Positions 28,307-37,248 of a stretch of DNA of 64,000 bases are shown piece after piece (the stretch's first letter is position 1; the number at the start of each line of letters is the position of its first letter). This DNA is from Roseiarcus sp963813555 (GTDB taxonomy: Bacteria; Pseudomonadota; Alphaproteobacteria; Rhizobiales; Beijerinckiaceae): contig CAWEZX010000005.1 in assembly GCA_963813555.1 (NCBI GenBank), forward strand, positions 406,121 to 470,120, written 5' to 3'. The notes below the pieces were generated by a model that saw only the letters and a program-made list of their open reading frames with translations, did not search any database and was not told where the DNA came from. The position numbers and the translations under genes are program-made.

Positions 28307-29107
28307 ATGAGATCTGGCTTGATGAGCGGCAAACGCGGCCTCGTGATGGGGGTCGCGAATGATCACTCGATAGCCTGGGGCATAGCCAAGGCGTTAGCCG
28401 CCGAAGGGGCCGATCTCGCCTTCAGCTACCAGAACGACGCGCTGGGCAAGCGAGTCACGCCGCTTGCCCAAGAACTTGGCGCCGCAAATCATGTTTATCG
28501 ATGCGACGTCGAGGACCTGGCCTCGGTTGAGACGATGTTTTCCGCGCTTGGGGCGGCTTGGAGCAGCCTCGATTTTTTGGTCCATTGCATAGGCTTTTCC
28601 GACCGCAACGAACTCAGAGGGCGCTACGCCGACACCAGCCGCGAGAATTTCATCCGCACCATGGTCGTCTCGGCGTTCTCATTCACCGAGATCGCCAAAC
28701 GCGCCGCGACGCTCATGCCCTCGGGCGGCGCAATGCTCACCCTCACGTTCGGCGGTTCGACGCGCGTCGCGCCGAACTACAACGTCATGGGGGTCGCCAA
28801 GGCCGCGTTGGAAGCAAGCGTGCGCTATTTAGCTGCCGACTTCGGCCCAGAAAACATTCGCGTCAATGCGATTTCCGCAGGGCCTGTCCGCACTTTGGCA
28901 GGCGCGGGGATTGCTGACGCGCGGTTCATGTTCAACTTTCAGCGGGACCACTCGCCGCTCCATCGCACGGTCACGATCGAGAACGTCGGCGGCGCCGCGG
29001 TCTATCTGCTTTCGGGCCTCTCCGAGGGGGTTACCGGTGAAGTGCACTTCGTCGATGCCGGCTACAACATCATCTCCATGCCGCGTCCCGACGAAATCAA
29101 CGCTTGA
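28307..29107 (+). CDS. fabI: Enoyl-ACP reductase (NADH), FabI
   Basis: Short-chain-dehydrogenase-fold reductase that completes each elongation cycle; the target of triclosan-type inhibitors in the family. About 266 residues. The nucleotide site GLVMGVANDHSIAWGIAKAL is the FabI variant; the active site Tyr and Lys lie in VAPNYNVMGVAKAALE. NAISAGPVRTLAGAGI follows. The start is taken at ATG 28307; ATG 28322 and a start at 28289 are alternatives. Last gene of the fab unit. Confidence 0.93.
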   Translation: MRSGLMSGKRGLVMGVANDHSIAWGIAKALAAEGADLAFSYQNDALGKRVTPLAQELGAANHVYRCDVEDLASVETMFSALGAAWSSLDFLVHCIGFSDRNELRGRYADTSRENFIRTMVVSAFSFTEIAKRAATLMPSGGAMLTLTFGGSTRVAPNYNVMGVAKAALEASVRYLAADFGPENIRVNAISAGPVRTLAGAGIADARFMFNFQRDHSPLHRTVTIENVGGAAVYLLSGLSEGVTGEVHFVDAGYNIISMPRPDEINA

Positions 29108-29192
29108 CGTTTGATATTCTCCCAGGCTTCTTAAGGCGCGCGCCATTGCTTTTTGCCTAGTTTGGCGCAGTCTCCGAACCAGACTTTTCCGC

Positions 29193-30501
29193 TTGCGGCT
29201 CGAGACTATGGCCAGAATCCGCCAAGTGCGCCGGACACGTCCCTTTCGGGGCGTAAGTCTTGCCTTTCGGAGCGCAAGTCTTGGCCTGCTGCGCGCCTGC
29301 ATTGTCGCGGTTGGGCTTTTGGGCGCCGCATTTCCGGCTGTCGCGGCCGCCAGCAAAAAATCCGAAACCCCTCATCAGGCGACCTTCCGAGAATTCGTTG
29401 AGGCGCTCTGGCCGCTTGCCGAAGAGCGCGGGGTCTCGCGAGCTATTTTCGACAGCGCCTTTGTCGGCGTCTCCTTCGATCCCAAAGTTGCGGCTAGCGC
29501 TTTATCGCAGCCCGAGTTCATGCGTCCCATTTGGGATTACGTCATGAGCGCCGTCTCGCCCGACCGCATTCAGCACGGCCGCGACAGAGCGCGCTCAGAA
29601 AGCCTCTGGCTGGCCAGGGCAAGGGACATCTATGGCGTTGACGATGCGGTGATCCTGGGCGTGTGGGGGCTCGAGACGGATTTCGGCGGTTTTGCCGGGT
29701 CGAACAACATCATTCGATCCCTTGCAAGCCTCGCCTATATCCATTTTCAGGGCGACTATTTTCGCGACGAATTGCTTTCGGCGCTCGTCATCCTGGAGGA
29801 AGGGGACGTCGCCCCGTCGCTGATGCGCGGCTCATGGGCTGGCGCGATGGGGCAGACGCAATTCATGCCGTCGAGCTACCTTGCCTATGCCGTGGCCTTC
29901 CAACGGCACGATCGCCGCGACATATGGACCAATGAAGCGGACGCTATCGGCTCGACCGCGAACTATTTGGCAAGACACGGCTGGACGAAAGGTCTTTCCT
30001 GGGGCTTCGAAGTTCGTCTGCCGGCCAAATTCGCGTTGACGGCCGGTGATTTCATCATCGCCGGCGCCGTTCTCATCTTTTGCCGTTCGCGGCGTAACAA
30101 GAGCCGATGGTTCGCCGTTGCCGGAATCGGGCGAGGGACGACTGTTGATCCTCGCTGGGCTCAACGGACCTGTGTTTCTCGTCACCAACAACTTCGATGT
30201 CATCAAGGCCTACAACAATTCGACGGCATACGCGCTCTCTGTCGGCCTGCTGGGCGACGCCGTGACGGGCGGCCCCGGTCTTGCCGCCCAATGGCCGACC
30301 CACGATCGTCCGCTGACCGCAGCTCAAATCCAAAGGCTTCAGGTCAAGCTGAAGACAATGGGCTACGACGTCGGCAAGATCGACGGAAAAATCGGCGATA
30401 CGTTGCGTTCGGCGGTAGGCGCCTATCAGGAGCGCAATGGGCTTGCGCCCGACGGCTACGCCAGCCAGGCGTTGTTCAGCCGGGTTAGCGCGTCGCGATG
30501 A
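29193..30501 (+). CDS. Lytic murein transglycosylase (MltB-like), one frameshift
   Basis: Periplasmic enzyme that cleaves the glycan strand of peptidoglycan. The N-terminus has a basic region and a signal-like helix (ACIVAVGLLGAAFPAVAA). The SLT_2 domain shows ILGVWGLETDFGGFAG with the catalytic Glu, and GSWAGAMGQTQFMPSSYLAYA. After a frame change near 30052 (one extra base) it continues as PFSSFAVRGVTRADGSPLP, VTNNFDVIKAYNNSTAYAL and a C-terminal peptidoglycan-binding domain (QRLQVKLKTMGYDVGKIDG). Total about 435 residues. The signal for initiation is not decided; an ATG at 29208 is an alternative. Confidence 0.88.
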
Positions 30502-30619
30502 TCCTCGGCCCCGCGCGCTTGTTTGGATAATGGCGCCATGCTAGGCGACCCGACCCCGTTGGGATTGTCCAAACGAGCGCCAGGAGGCGTTCGGTGTCGC
30601 GTTTAGGGAGCAGTTGACG

Positions 30620-31105
30620 ATGGCTGAACAGAACGGCAATGGCGCTGACACGCCGCAAGCCGGTCCGAAATTTTCGGTTCTCGCCCAGTATACGAAAGAT
30701 CTGTCGTTCGAAAACCCCAATGCTCCACGGACCTTGGGCCCACAGCAAACGGCCCCCAACATCTCGATCCAGATCAATGTGAACGCGCGCCAACTCGCTC
30801 CGTCGGACTACGAAGTGAGCCTCATGCTCGAGGGCGGCGCTGGCCAAGGCGCCGATACTATGTTCAAGTTCGAGCTTAATTACGCCGGCGTGTTCCGCGT
30901 TGAGAACTTTCCAGCCGAACAGGTTCAGCCGGTGGTCATGATCGAGGGCCCGCGAATATTATTCCCGTTCGCGCGCCAAATCGTCGCGGACGCCGTGCGC
31001 GGCGGCTCATACCCGCCGCTCTTTATCGACCCGATCGATTTTCAGGCGCTCTATTTGCAGCGATTGGCTGCAGCCGGCGGCCAACCGCAGCAACAGACGG
31101 CCTGA
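30620..31105 (+). CDS. secB: Protein-export chaperone SecB
   Basis: Cytoplasmic homotetrameric chaperone that keeps preproteins unfolded and passes them to SecA. 161 residues from the ATG at 30620. Family sequence: FSVLAQYTKDLSFENPNAP, ISIQINVNARQL, the ligand-groove region YAGVFRVENFP and PRILFPFARQIVADAVRGGSYPPLFIDPIDF (read in two parts). It converges on dnaQ with an 18-base gap. secB next to dnaQ-coaE-aroE-maf is the order seen beside the alphaproteobacterial origin. Confidence 0.95.
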   Translation: MAEQNGNGADTPQAGPKFSVLAQYTKDLSFENPNAPRTLGPQQTAPNISIQINVNARQLAPSDYEVSLMLEGGAGQGADTMFKFELNYAGVFRVENFPAEQVQPVVMIEGPRILFPFARQIVADAVRGGSYPPLFIDPIDFQALYLQRLAAAGGQPQQQTA

Positions 31106-31123
31106 TCTTTCTCGGCGACGAAG

Positions 31124-31831
31124 TCAGGCCGGCGTCTGCTGGGCCAAATAACGAAACCAGATCGCGTCGCGGCCAAAACTTTCAATGTATTGACTGTGGG
31201 CGCTCACTTCCGTGCGCTCGATCGGAGATTGGCGGCGCGGGCGATCGGTATAGCCCGTCGCAAGCGCGACTGCTGCCGCTTCCGCGAGTTCGACTACATC
31301 GCCCAACATGAGCGAGCGCTGGCGGCCTCCCGTCAGCTCGCAATAGACCTCAACGAGAATTTCCGCGTCGAGCAGCGCGCCGTGCCTGACCCGCCGCGAG
31401 CGGTCGATGCGGTAGCGGTCGCACAAAGCGTCGAGGCTGTTTGGTAGTCCCGGGTGCTTTTTTCGCGCCAGCATCAGCGTGTCGACGACGCGATCCATGC
31501 CAATCGCGGCGAGCCCGAGCCTGGCGAACTCCGCGTTCACGAAGCGCATGTCAAAATCCGCGTTGTGAATGACGAGCTTCGAATCGCCGATGAAAGCGAG
31601 AAAATCGTCGACGACGCTTGCGAAGACAGGCTTGTCCCTAAGAACTGCGGCGGTGTGACCGTGAACGCGCACGGCGTCCTGAGGCACGTCGCGCTCAGGA
31701 TTGATGAGAACGTGAAAAACGTTCCCCGTCAGGCTTTGATGCACAATCTCAACGGCGCCAATCTCAAGCACCCGATGTCCGCCCGTTGGATCGAGGCCAG
31801 TCGTTTCCGTGTCGAGCACGACTTCACGCAT
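31124..31831 (-). CDS. dnaQ: DNA polymerase III epsilon subunit (proofreading exonuclease)
   Basis: 3'-5' exonuclease of the replicase core, 235 residues. DEDDh residues: Asp and Glu in EVVLDTETTGLDP (Exo I), Asp in LVIHNADFDMRFVNAEF (Exo II) and HxxxxD in RHGALLDAEILVEVY (Exo III). The ATG at 31831 overlaps the end of coaE by 8 bases, implying coupled translation; a longer frame to 31882 overlaps coaE more and has no family sequence. Confidence 0.94.
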   Translation of the reverse strand: MREVVLDTETTGLDPTGGHRVLEIGAVEIVHQSLTGNVFHVLINPERDVPQDAVRVHGHTAAVLRDKPVFASVVDDFLAFIGDSKLVIHNADFDMRFVNAEFARLGLAAIGMDRVVDTLMLARKKHPGLPNSLDALCDRYRIDRSRRVRHGALLDAEILVEVYCELTGGRQRSLMLGDVVELAEAAAVALATGYTDRPRRQSPIERTEVSAHSQYIESFGRDAIWFRYLAQQTPA

Positions 31832-32432
31832 GGCGCGTTCGGCCTCCCGCCAGCGCCGCGGTTGAGCGCATGAATTGAGCAACGACGGCGCGCGTCAACT
31901 CAAGCTTGCCGCGCGTGTCGATGATGAAATGAGCCCGACGCCTTTTGTCGGCATCCGATGTTTGGCGGGATAGAATGGCCTCAAGCTTTGCCTCGGTCAT
32001 GCCTGGTCGCCCCATAGCGCGCGCACGCTGGATCGATTCCGGCGCGCTCACCACGACCACGAGATCGACACTCGCTTCCCCGCCGGTCTCGAACAGCAAC
32101 GGCACGTCGACGATGACCAGCTGACGCCCGTCGGCCGACGCGCGCTCGAGGAACTGAACGCGCGCCTGAGCGACCGCGGGATGCACGAGACCTTCAAGGC
32201 GCCGCAGCGCCTCGGCATCGCCCAAGACGTGCGAGCCAAGACGCTCGCGATTGACTTGTCCCGAGACCACAACGCCCGGAAACGCCGCCTCGACCGCTCT
32301 CGCCCCATCTCCGGCGTAGAAGTCGCGCACGGCGTCATCGGCGTCGAACGTCGGGACGCCGAGCTCTGCGAACATGGCCGAGACGGTCGATTTCCCCATC
32401 GCGATCGAGCCCGTCAGCCCGGCGATGATCAC
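31824..32432 (-). CDS. coaE: Dephospho-CoA kinase
   Basis: Last step of coenzyme A synthesis: phosphorylates the ribose 3'-OH of dephospho-CoA. 202 residues. P-loop IIAGLTGSIAMGKSTVSAMF, substrate motif VPTFDADDAVRDFY, VHPAVAQARVQFL and IVDVPLLFETGGE are all present. It overlaps aroE upstream (start 32432, aroE stop 32429) and dnaQ downstream, so the whole maf-aroE-coaE-dnaQ string is tightly packed. Confidence 0.94.
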   Translation of the reverse strand: MIIAGLTGSIAMGKSTVSAMFAELGVPTFDADDAVRDFYAGDGARAVEAAFPGVVVSGQVNRERLGSHVLGDAEALRRLEGLVHPAVAQARVQFLERASADGRQLVIVDVPLLFETGGEASVDLVVVVSAPESIQRARAMGRPGMTEAKLEAILSRQTSDADKRRRAHFIIDTRGKLELTRAVVAQFMRSTAALAGGRTRHA

Positions 32433-33290
32433 CGCGCCGCCTCGTATGTCGCCATAACCTCGGCTTCGACCAGCGCGCGCAGCGCAGGCGTCACGACCGG
32501 TTGATCGCCGAACCAGCGCGCGAATGCGGGCGCGGCCTGGTGGAGCAGCATGCCCAGCCCCTCGACGGTACGAATCCCCCGCGCGCGGGCGGCTTCGAGG
32601 AGCGGGGTCCGCAAAGGAACATAGACGGCGTCGGCGACGACCGCCCGCTCGGGCAAGGCGCTGACGTTGACCGTGAGCGCCGGCTGTCCGACCATGCCAA
32701 GCGAACTCGCGTTGACGAGCAAGTCGGCCTCGGGCAATTCCGTTGCCAGATCCGCCCAGGACATCGCTGTTGTCGAACCGCCGAAATGCCCCGCCAGCGC
32801 TTCCGCCCGGGCCTGTGTCCGGTTGACGATCGCAACGCGCTCAAAGCCGCGAGAGATCAATGCGTAAACAACCGCCCGAGCCGCACCGCCGGCACCAAGG
32901 ACAATGGCCAATTTTCCCCGTTCCGCCCAGTCGGGCGCAGCTTCGTCCAGGTTGGCCAGAAAGCCGGCGACGTCGGTGTTGTCGCCCCACAGCCGCCCGT
33001 CTTCTCGCCACAACGTGTTCACCGCCCCAAGAGCCTCGGCGACCGGCGTTCGCCGCTCGCAGGCGCTAAAGGCCGCTTCCTTGTGAGGCGCCGTGACGTT
33101 GGCGCCAACGAGTTCCGTCCTTGCCAATCTCGGCGGCAAACTGGCGAAATTCTCCCGGTCGGACGGCGAACTTCTCGTAGCTCCCCGGAATGCTGAGTTC
33201 CTTAAGCCAATAACCGTGAATCGTGGGCGACCGCGAGTGATCGATCGGCCAGCCGGCCACGCCCGCGCGCGACGCGCCGATTTCGATCAT
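32429..33290 (-). CDS. aroE: Shikimate dehydrogenase (NADP+), one frameshift
   Basis: Reduces 3-dehydroshikimate in aromatic amino acid synthesis. N-terminal substrate domain: GVAGWPIDHSRSPTIHGYWL (Ser pair binding shikimate), then, past one extra base near 33115, ELVGANVTAPHKEAAF with the catalytic Lys. The NADP domain has VLGAGGAARAVVYAL and VNRTQARAEAL; NASSLGMVGQP and LGMLLHQAAPAF follow. The ATG at 33290 overlaps the maf stop (ATGA). About 286 residues after correction, as expected. Confidence 0.92.
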
Positions 33291-33934
33291 AGCGAGATCA
33301 GATTTTCGCGCCGCATCCAAGCAAGGAGACTCAACATCGGCAGTCCGAGAACAACGGAATGATCCCCTTCAATGCGCTCAAACAGATGAATTCCGAGACC
33401 CTCGCCCTCATACACGCCAACACAGGCCAATACCCCTGGCCCAGCGCGCTCAAGATAGCGCGAAATCTCGCTCGGAGCGAGTGCTCGCATTCGTACGTCC
33501 GCATGATCCCTGTGGACGACGAGCGCTCGGCCCCCGCGAGCGACGCAGAAAGCCGAAGTCAGCCGATGCGTCTTGCCGGATAGCGTGGCCAGCGTTTGCG
33601 CCGCTTCGGCCAGATCACGCGACTTGTGGAGGATTTTCCCGTCGAACGTGAGCGTCTGATCGGCGCCGATGCAGTAAGCATCTGGACGCTCCGCGCTGAC
33701 TGCAAGCGCCTTAGCCTGCGCCAACTCCACAGCCAAGTCTTCGATCGAGCCTCCGCGCGCCAGATGCCGATCTTCGAGCGCGCGCTCGTCGACATCGGGG
33801 GCGACAAACTCAGCGTCGAGTCCCGCTGCGGTCAGGAGAGCCTGGCGGCTTGCGCTCCTCGAGCCCAGAACCAAAGCCGCTGCGCTGCGCCACAGCGACG
33901 GCGACTTGCCCGTCGCCTCCCCCATGAGCGTCAC
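33287..33934 (-). CDS. maf: Maf-family nucleoside triphosphate pyrophosphatase
   Basis: House-cleaning NTPase, about 215 residues. ALVLGSRSASRQALLTAAGL near the N-terminus is the Maf signature (S/T-x-S-x-x-R), followed by PDVDER, the catalytic-site region AYCIGADQTLTFDGKILHKS and the GVYEGEGLGIHLFERIEGD loop. The frame starts at GTG 33934, overlapping the stop of the PPDK regulator as GTGA; an ATG at 33925 is an alternative. Its stop overlaps aroE. Relatives hydrolyse dTTP/UTP or modified pyrimidine nucleotides. Confidence 0.9.
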   Translation of the reverse strand: MTLMGEATGKSPSLWRSAAALVLGSRSASRQALLTAAGLDAEFVAPDVDERALEDRHLARGGSIEDLAVELAQAKALAVSAERPDAYCIGADQTLTFDGKILHKSRDLAEAAQTLATLSGKTHRLTSAFCVARGGRALVVHRDHADVRMRALAPSEISRYLERAGPGVLACVGVYEGEGLGIHLFERIEGDHSVVLGLPMLSLLAWMRRENLISL

Positions 33935-34890
33935 CCTTCGGCGATAAATTTGAGACGATGGGCGCGAAAGAGATCGAGCACCGCCGCCGCCGTCTCCTCG
34001 ATCGACCGCCGCGTCACGTCGATTGCCGGCCAGCCTCGTTCGGCGAACAGGCGGCGCGACGCGGCGATTTCCTCGGCGACCGCGATGCGGTCGACATAAT
34101 CGGTCTGCGAATCGGCGTTGAGCGAAAGGAGCCGATTTTGCCGGATCTGTACAATTCGCTCAGCCGAGGCGATAAGGCCAACGACCAATGGGCGGCGAAG
34201 ATGATCGATTGTTTTCGGCAAAGTAACGTGCGGCACCAAGGGGATGTTTGCGGTCTTATATCCACGATTGGCGAGATAGATGCTGGTCGGTGTCTTCGAT
34301 GTTCGGCTAACCCCAAGTATAACGATATCGGCGTTATCGAGGTTTTCGGGAGACTGACCATCGTCGCAAATCATGCTGAAATTTAGAGCATCGATCCTCT
34401 TGAAATATTCGGCGTTGAGCATGTGTTGCGCGCCGGCTCGTGGGGTGGAGTTCTGTCCTAAATAGGATTTGAACAACGTCAATATTGGTTCAAGGACCGA
34501 CAAACACGGCGAGCCCGATGCTTGGCAGCCCCCTTCAAGTCGCTTGGAGAGGTCTGAATCGACCAGCGTAAAGAGGACGATTCCAGGGGCGTTCTCAATC
34601 TCAGCAATGACCCGATCGAGCTGCCCCGGAGTGCGGACCAGCGGATAGATATGTTCGATTGAAGCGACGCCCTGATATTGCGCCGCCGCGGCTCGCGAAG
34701 CTGCGATCAGGGTCTCGCCGGTCGAGTCCGAGACAAGATGAAGGTGGAAATAGCTGCGGCCCAACGCGGCCCCCAGAGAGCAATTCGGTTGGTTATAACC
34801 AGCGGTGAGGCATGTGGACAGCCGTGGAGAACGGGGCGCCCTCAGCCTGAGCTTTGAACCGTCTAGGACAAGTCGGGTTCGGGAACTCAC
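33931..34890 (-). CDS. Pyruvate, phosphate dikinase regulatory protein (DUF299)
   Basis: Bifunctional Ser/Thr kinase and phosphorylase family that switches PPDK or PEP synthase on and off. The family body begins at SYFHLHLVSDSTGETLI and contains the P-loop-like VILGVSRTSKTPTSIYLANRG, PLVPHVTLPKTID and NADSQTDYVDRIAVAEEI. The upstream 45 residues are not conserved-looking; a TTG at about 34768 would give the usual N-terminus, and then 34770-34890 belongs to the intergenic region. This gene (RP001 homolog) marks one side of the Caulobacter-type origin. Confidence 0.88.
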   Translation of the reverse strand: MSSRTRLVLDGSKLRLRAPRSPRLSTCLTAGYNQPNCSLGAALGRSYFHLHLVSDSTGETLIAASRAAAAQYQGVASIEHIYPLVRTPGQLDRVIAEIENAPGIVLFTLVDSDLSKRLEGGCQASGSPCLSVLEPILTLFKSYLGQNSTPRAGAQHMLNAEYFKRIDALNFSMICDDGQSPENLDNADIVILGVSRTSKTPTSIYLANRGYKTANIPLVPHVTLPKTIDHLRRPLVVGLIASAERIVQIRQNRLLSLNADSQTDYVDRIAVAEEIAASRRLFAERGWPAIDVTRRSIEETAAAVLDLFRAHRLKFIAEG

Positions 34891-35247
34891 AGTGGTCGCT
34901 ATTGGGAGAAAATTAACCTCGTTGCGAACACGCGTATGAATTACGGGGATAATTAGAACATAATTCGCATGATATTTGGAGAGGCCGGAGTTTGTTAACG
35001 AAACGTTAACTACTGCGAACTGCGCGTCACGAAGGTCGGCGCCTTTACGTCAATTGTGACGCCTCGGCTCTCTGGATTAAATCGAACGTGCGCAAACGGG
35101 CCCTCTAAACAGAAGAATCAGTTCCGAATCTTAATTGTATCTTGTTGACGCTCTGATCGGCCTTCGCTTGCGCAATCGGAGACCAGCGCCTAATCCCCTT
35201 GGCCATCCAAGCGGTCGTCTGGGCCGCTCGCCGGCGCTGAATTTCGC
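34891..35247. other. Candidate chromosomal replication origin (oriC)
   Basis: A gene-free interval between the divergent PPDK regulator and hemJ-rho, the position of the Caulobacter/rhizobial origin. It contains an AT-rich stretch (about 34900-34985) and a perfect CtrA box (34995-35010). DnaA-box matches are only approximate: TTATCCCCG (minus strand, about 34950) and CTGTCCACA (minus strand, about 34812, inside the doubtful 5' part of the neighbouring gene). Flanking genes point away from it on both sides. The usual neighbour hemE is not here. Confidence 0.6.
34995..35010 (+). promoter_or_regulatory. CtrA-type binding site
   Basis: TTAACGAAACGTTAAC fits the full CtrA consensus TTAA-N7-TTAAC without mismatch and is itself nearly palindromic. 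In Caulobacter, CtrA represses initiation from such sites in the origin. The genome is assumed, not shown, to encode CtrA. Confidence 0.6.
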
Positions 35248-35670
35248 ATGATACTCTGGGTTAAGGCTCTGCACGTCATCGCCGTCATCGCATGGATGGC
35301 GGGGATGCTGTATCTGCCGAGGCTATTCGTCTACCACGCCCAGGCAGCGATGGGGTCCGACGTCTCGGAGACCTTCAAGGTCATGGAGCAGCGGCTTCTC
35401 AAAGCCATCGTCAATCCCTCGATGATTCTCGTCTTCTTGACCGGGTTTGCCCTCGTCTATCTGACTGGAGATTGGCGGGACGGTTGGTGGCAGGCGAAAT
35501 TCGTCCTGGTTCTTGGCCTGGCAGGGCTGCACGGCTATTTCGCACGGCTCGTGCGCACATTTGCCGACGACGCCAACGAGCGGCCGGCGCGTTTCTATCG
35601 AATCTTGAACGAGGGTCCTACCGTGCTGATGATCCTGATCGTTGTTTTGGCGGTGGTAAAGCCATTTTAA
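35248..35670 (+). CDS. hemJ: Protoporphyrinogen IX oxidase HemJ
   Basis: Heme-synthesis membrane enzyme of 140 residues with four predicted helices. Conserved starts MILWVKALHVIAVIAWMAGM and LYLPRLFVYH contain the family His residues; VMEQRLLKAIVNPSM, LVLGLAGLHGYF and FRILNEGPTVLMI (FYRILNE) follow. The ATG at 35248 fits the family. rho lies downstream and the origin-like spacer upstream. hemE, which usually accompanies it, is absent from the window. Confidence 0.92.
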   Translation: MILWVKALHVIAVIAWMAGMLYLPRLFVYHAQAAMGSDVSETFKVMEQRLLKAIVNPSMILVFLTGFALVYLTGDWRDGWWQAKFVLVLGLAGLHGYFARLVRTFADDANERPARFYRILNEGPTVLMILIVVLAVVKPF

Positions 35671-35911
35671 AGCGCTTTGAAAAGGAACGGCCCGAGTTCA
35701 CAAATGGCCGTTGAAAAATTCCGCAAACACGACTATGAACCGTCGCCCGGTCTTATCAATGCGGGTTTCTAGCGGCGCTGGATCGCCCGATCCAATTTTC
35801 GCTGCGGTCCTGACGCGATCGACTTCCGCCTCGAATCGTCAGCGCCATCATCCATCACGTCTCATGACTTTGCGGGTCTGTGGAACCGGAAGTCCAAGTA
35901 AAGGTCCGCCA

Positions 35912-37177
35912 ATGCGGGAAATGAAACTCAAGGAATTAAAACAGAAATCGCCGACGGAGCTCTTGGCTTTCGCTGAGGAGAATGACGTCGAAAACGCGTC
36001 GATCATGCGCAAGCAGGAGCTGATGTTTGCGATTTTAAAGCAGCTTGCCAGTGTCGAGGTTCAGATTATTGGCGAGGGGGTGGTCGAGATTTTGCAGGAC
36101 GGATTTGCTTTCTTGCGATCGGCCGACGCCAACTATCTTCCAGGTCCTGACGACATTTACGTCTCGCCGTCACAAATCAGACGATTGGGTTTGCGAACCG
36201 GCGATACGGTCGAAGGCGTGATCCGAAGCCCCAAGGAGGGGGAACGGTACTTCGCGCTGCTCAAATGCAACGGGATCAACTTTGAGGACCCCGAAAAGAC
36301 CCGGCATAAGGTCCATTTTGATAATCTGACGCCGCTCTATCCCGATGAACGGCTGAAGCTCGAAGTCGAAGATCCAACCCGCAAGGATCTCTCGGCGCGG
36401 GTGATCGATATCGTCGCGCCAATCGGAAAGGGGCAACGCGCTCTGATTGTCGCGCCGCCACGCACAGGCAAGACGGTGCTGTTGCAAAACATCGCCCAGT
36501 CCGTCACCGCCAATCATCCAGAATGCTATCTGATTGTCCTCTTGATCGACGAGCGACCGGAAGAAGTGACGGACATGCAGCGCTCGGTGAACGGCGAGGT
36601 TGTGTCGTCGACCTTCGACGAACCCGCGGTGCGCCACGTTCAAGTCGCCGAGATGGTGATTGAAAAGGCCAAGCGGCTGGTCGAGCACGGGCGCGACGTG
36701 GTCATCCTCTTGGACTCGATCACGCGGCTTGGGCGCGCTTACAACACGGTCGTGCCGTCATCGGGAAAGGTTCTGACCGGCGGCGTCGACGCTAACGCTC
36801 TGCAGCGTCCGAAACGGTTTTTCGGCGCGGCGCGGAATATCGAGGAGGGCGGCTCGCTCACCATCATCGCCACCGCGCTGATCGACACCGGCTCGCGCAT
36901 GGACGAAGTCATTTTCGAAGAATTCAAGGGCACCGGCAATTCCGAAATCATCCTCGATCGCAAGGTCGCCGACAAGCGCACCTTCCCGTCGATGGACATC
37001 ACCCGGTCGGGAACCCGGAAAGAAGAGCTGCTCGTGCCGCCGGACATCCTGAAGAAGATGTATGTGCTCCGGCGCATCCTCAATCCGATGGGCACGGTCG
37101 ATGCGATCGAGTTCTTGCTTGGCAAACTGCGCGAGACGAAGACCAACGCGGGTTTCTTCGAATCGATGAACACCTGA
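35912..37177 (+). CDS. rho: Transcription termination factor Rho
   Basis: Hexameric RNA-dependent ATPase/helicase, 421 residues from the ATG at 35912. N-terminal KLKELKQKSPTELLAFAEE and RNA-binding cold-shock domain (GFAFLRSADANYLPGPDDIY). Walker A is VAPPRTGKTVLLQNIA, Walker B VVILLDSITRLGRAYN, the Q-loop VLTGGVDANALQRPKRFFG and the R-loop GTGNSEIILDR. An upstream in-frame extension to 35711 lacks family similarity. A ribosome-binding AAAGG precedes the chosen start. Confidence 0.97.
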   Translation: MREMKLKELKQKSPTELLAFAEENDVENASIMRKQELMFAILKQLASVEVQIIGEGVVEILQDGFAFLRSADANYLPGPDDIYVSPSQIRRLGLRTGDTVEGVIRSPKEGERYFALLKCNGINFEDPEKTRHKVHFDNLTPLYPDERLKLEVEDPTRKDLSARVIDIVAPIGKGQRALIVAPPRTGKTVLLQNIAQSVTANHPECYLIVLLIDERPEEVTDMQRSVNGEVVSSTFDEPAVRHVQVAEMVIEKAKRLVEHGRDVVILLDSITRLGRAYNTVVPSSGKVLTGGVDANALQRPKRFFGAARNIEEGGSLTIIATALIDTGSRMDEVIFEEFKGTGNSEIILDRKVADKRTFPSMDITRSGTRKEELLVPPDILKKMYVLRRILNPMGTVDAIEFLLGKLRETKTNAGFFESMNT

Positions 37178-37248
37178 GCCGGTTGACGGTCTCTGCGTCC
37201 TAACCGGGTGTCGCCCGCGCCAGTCCCTCGAAAGGAGAGGGCCTTCCC

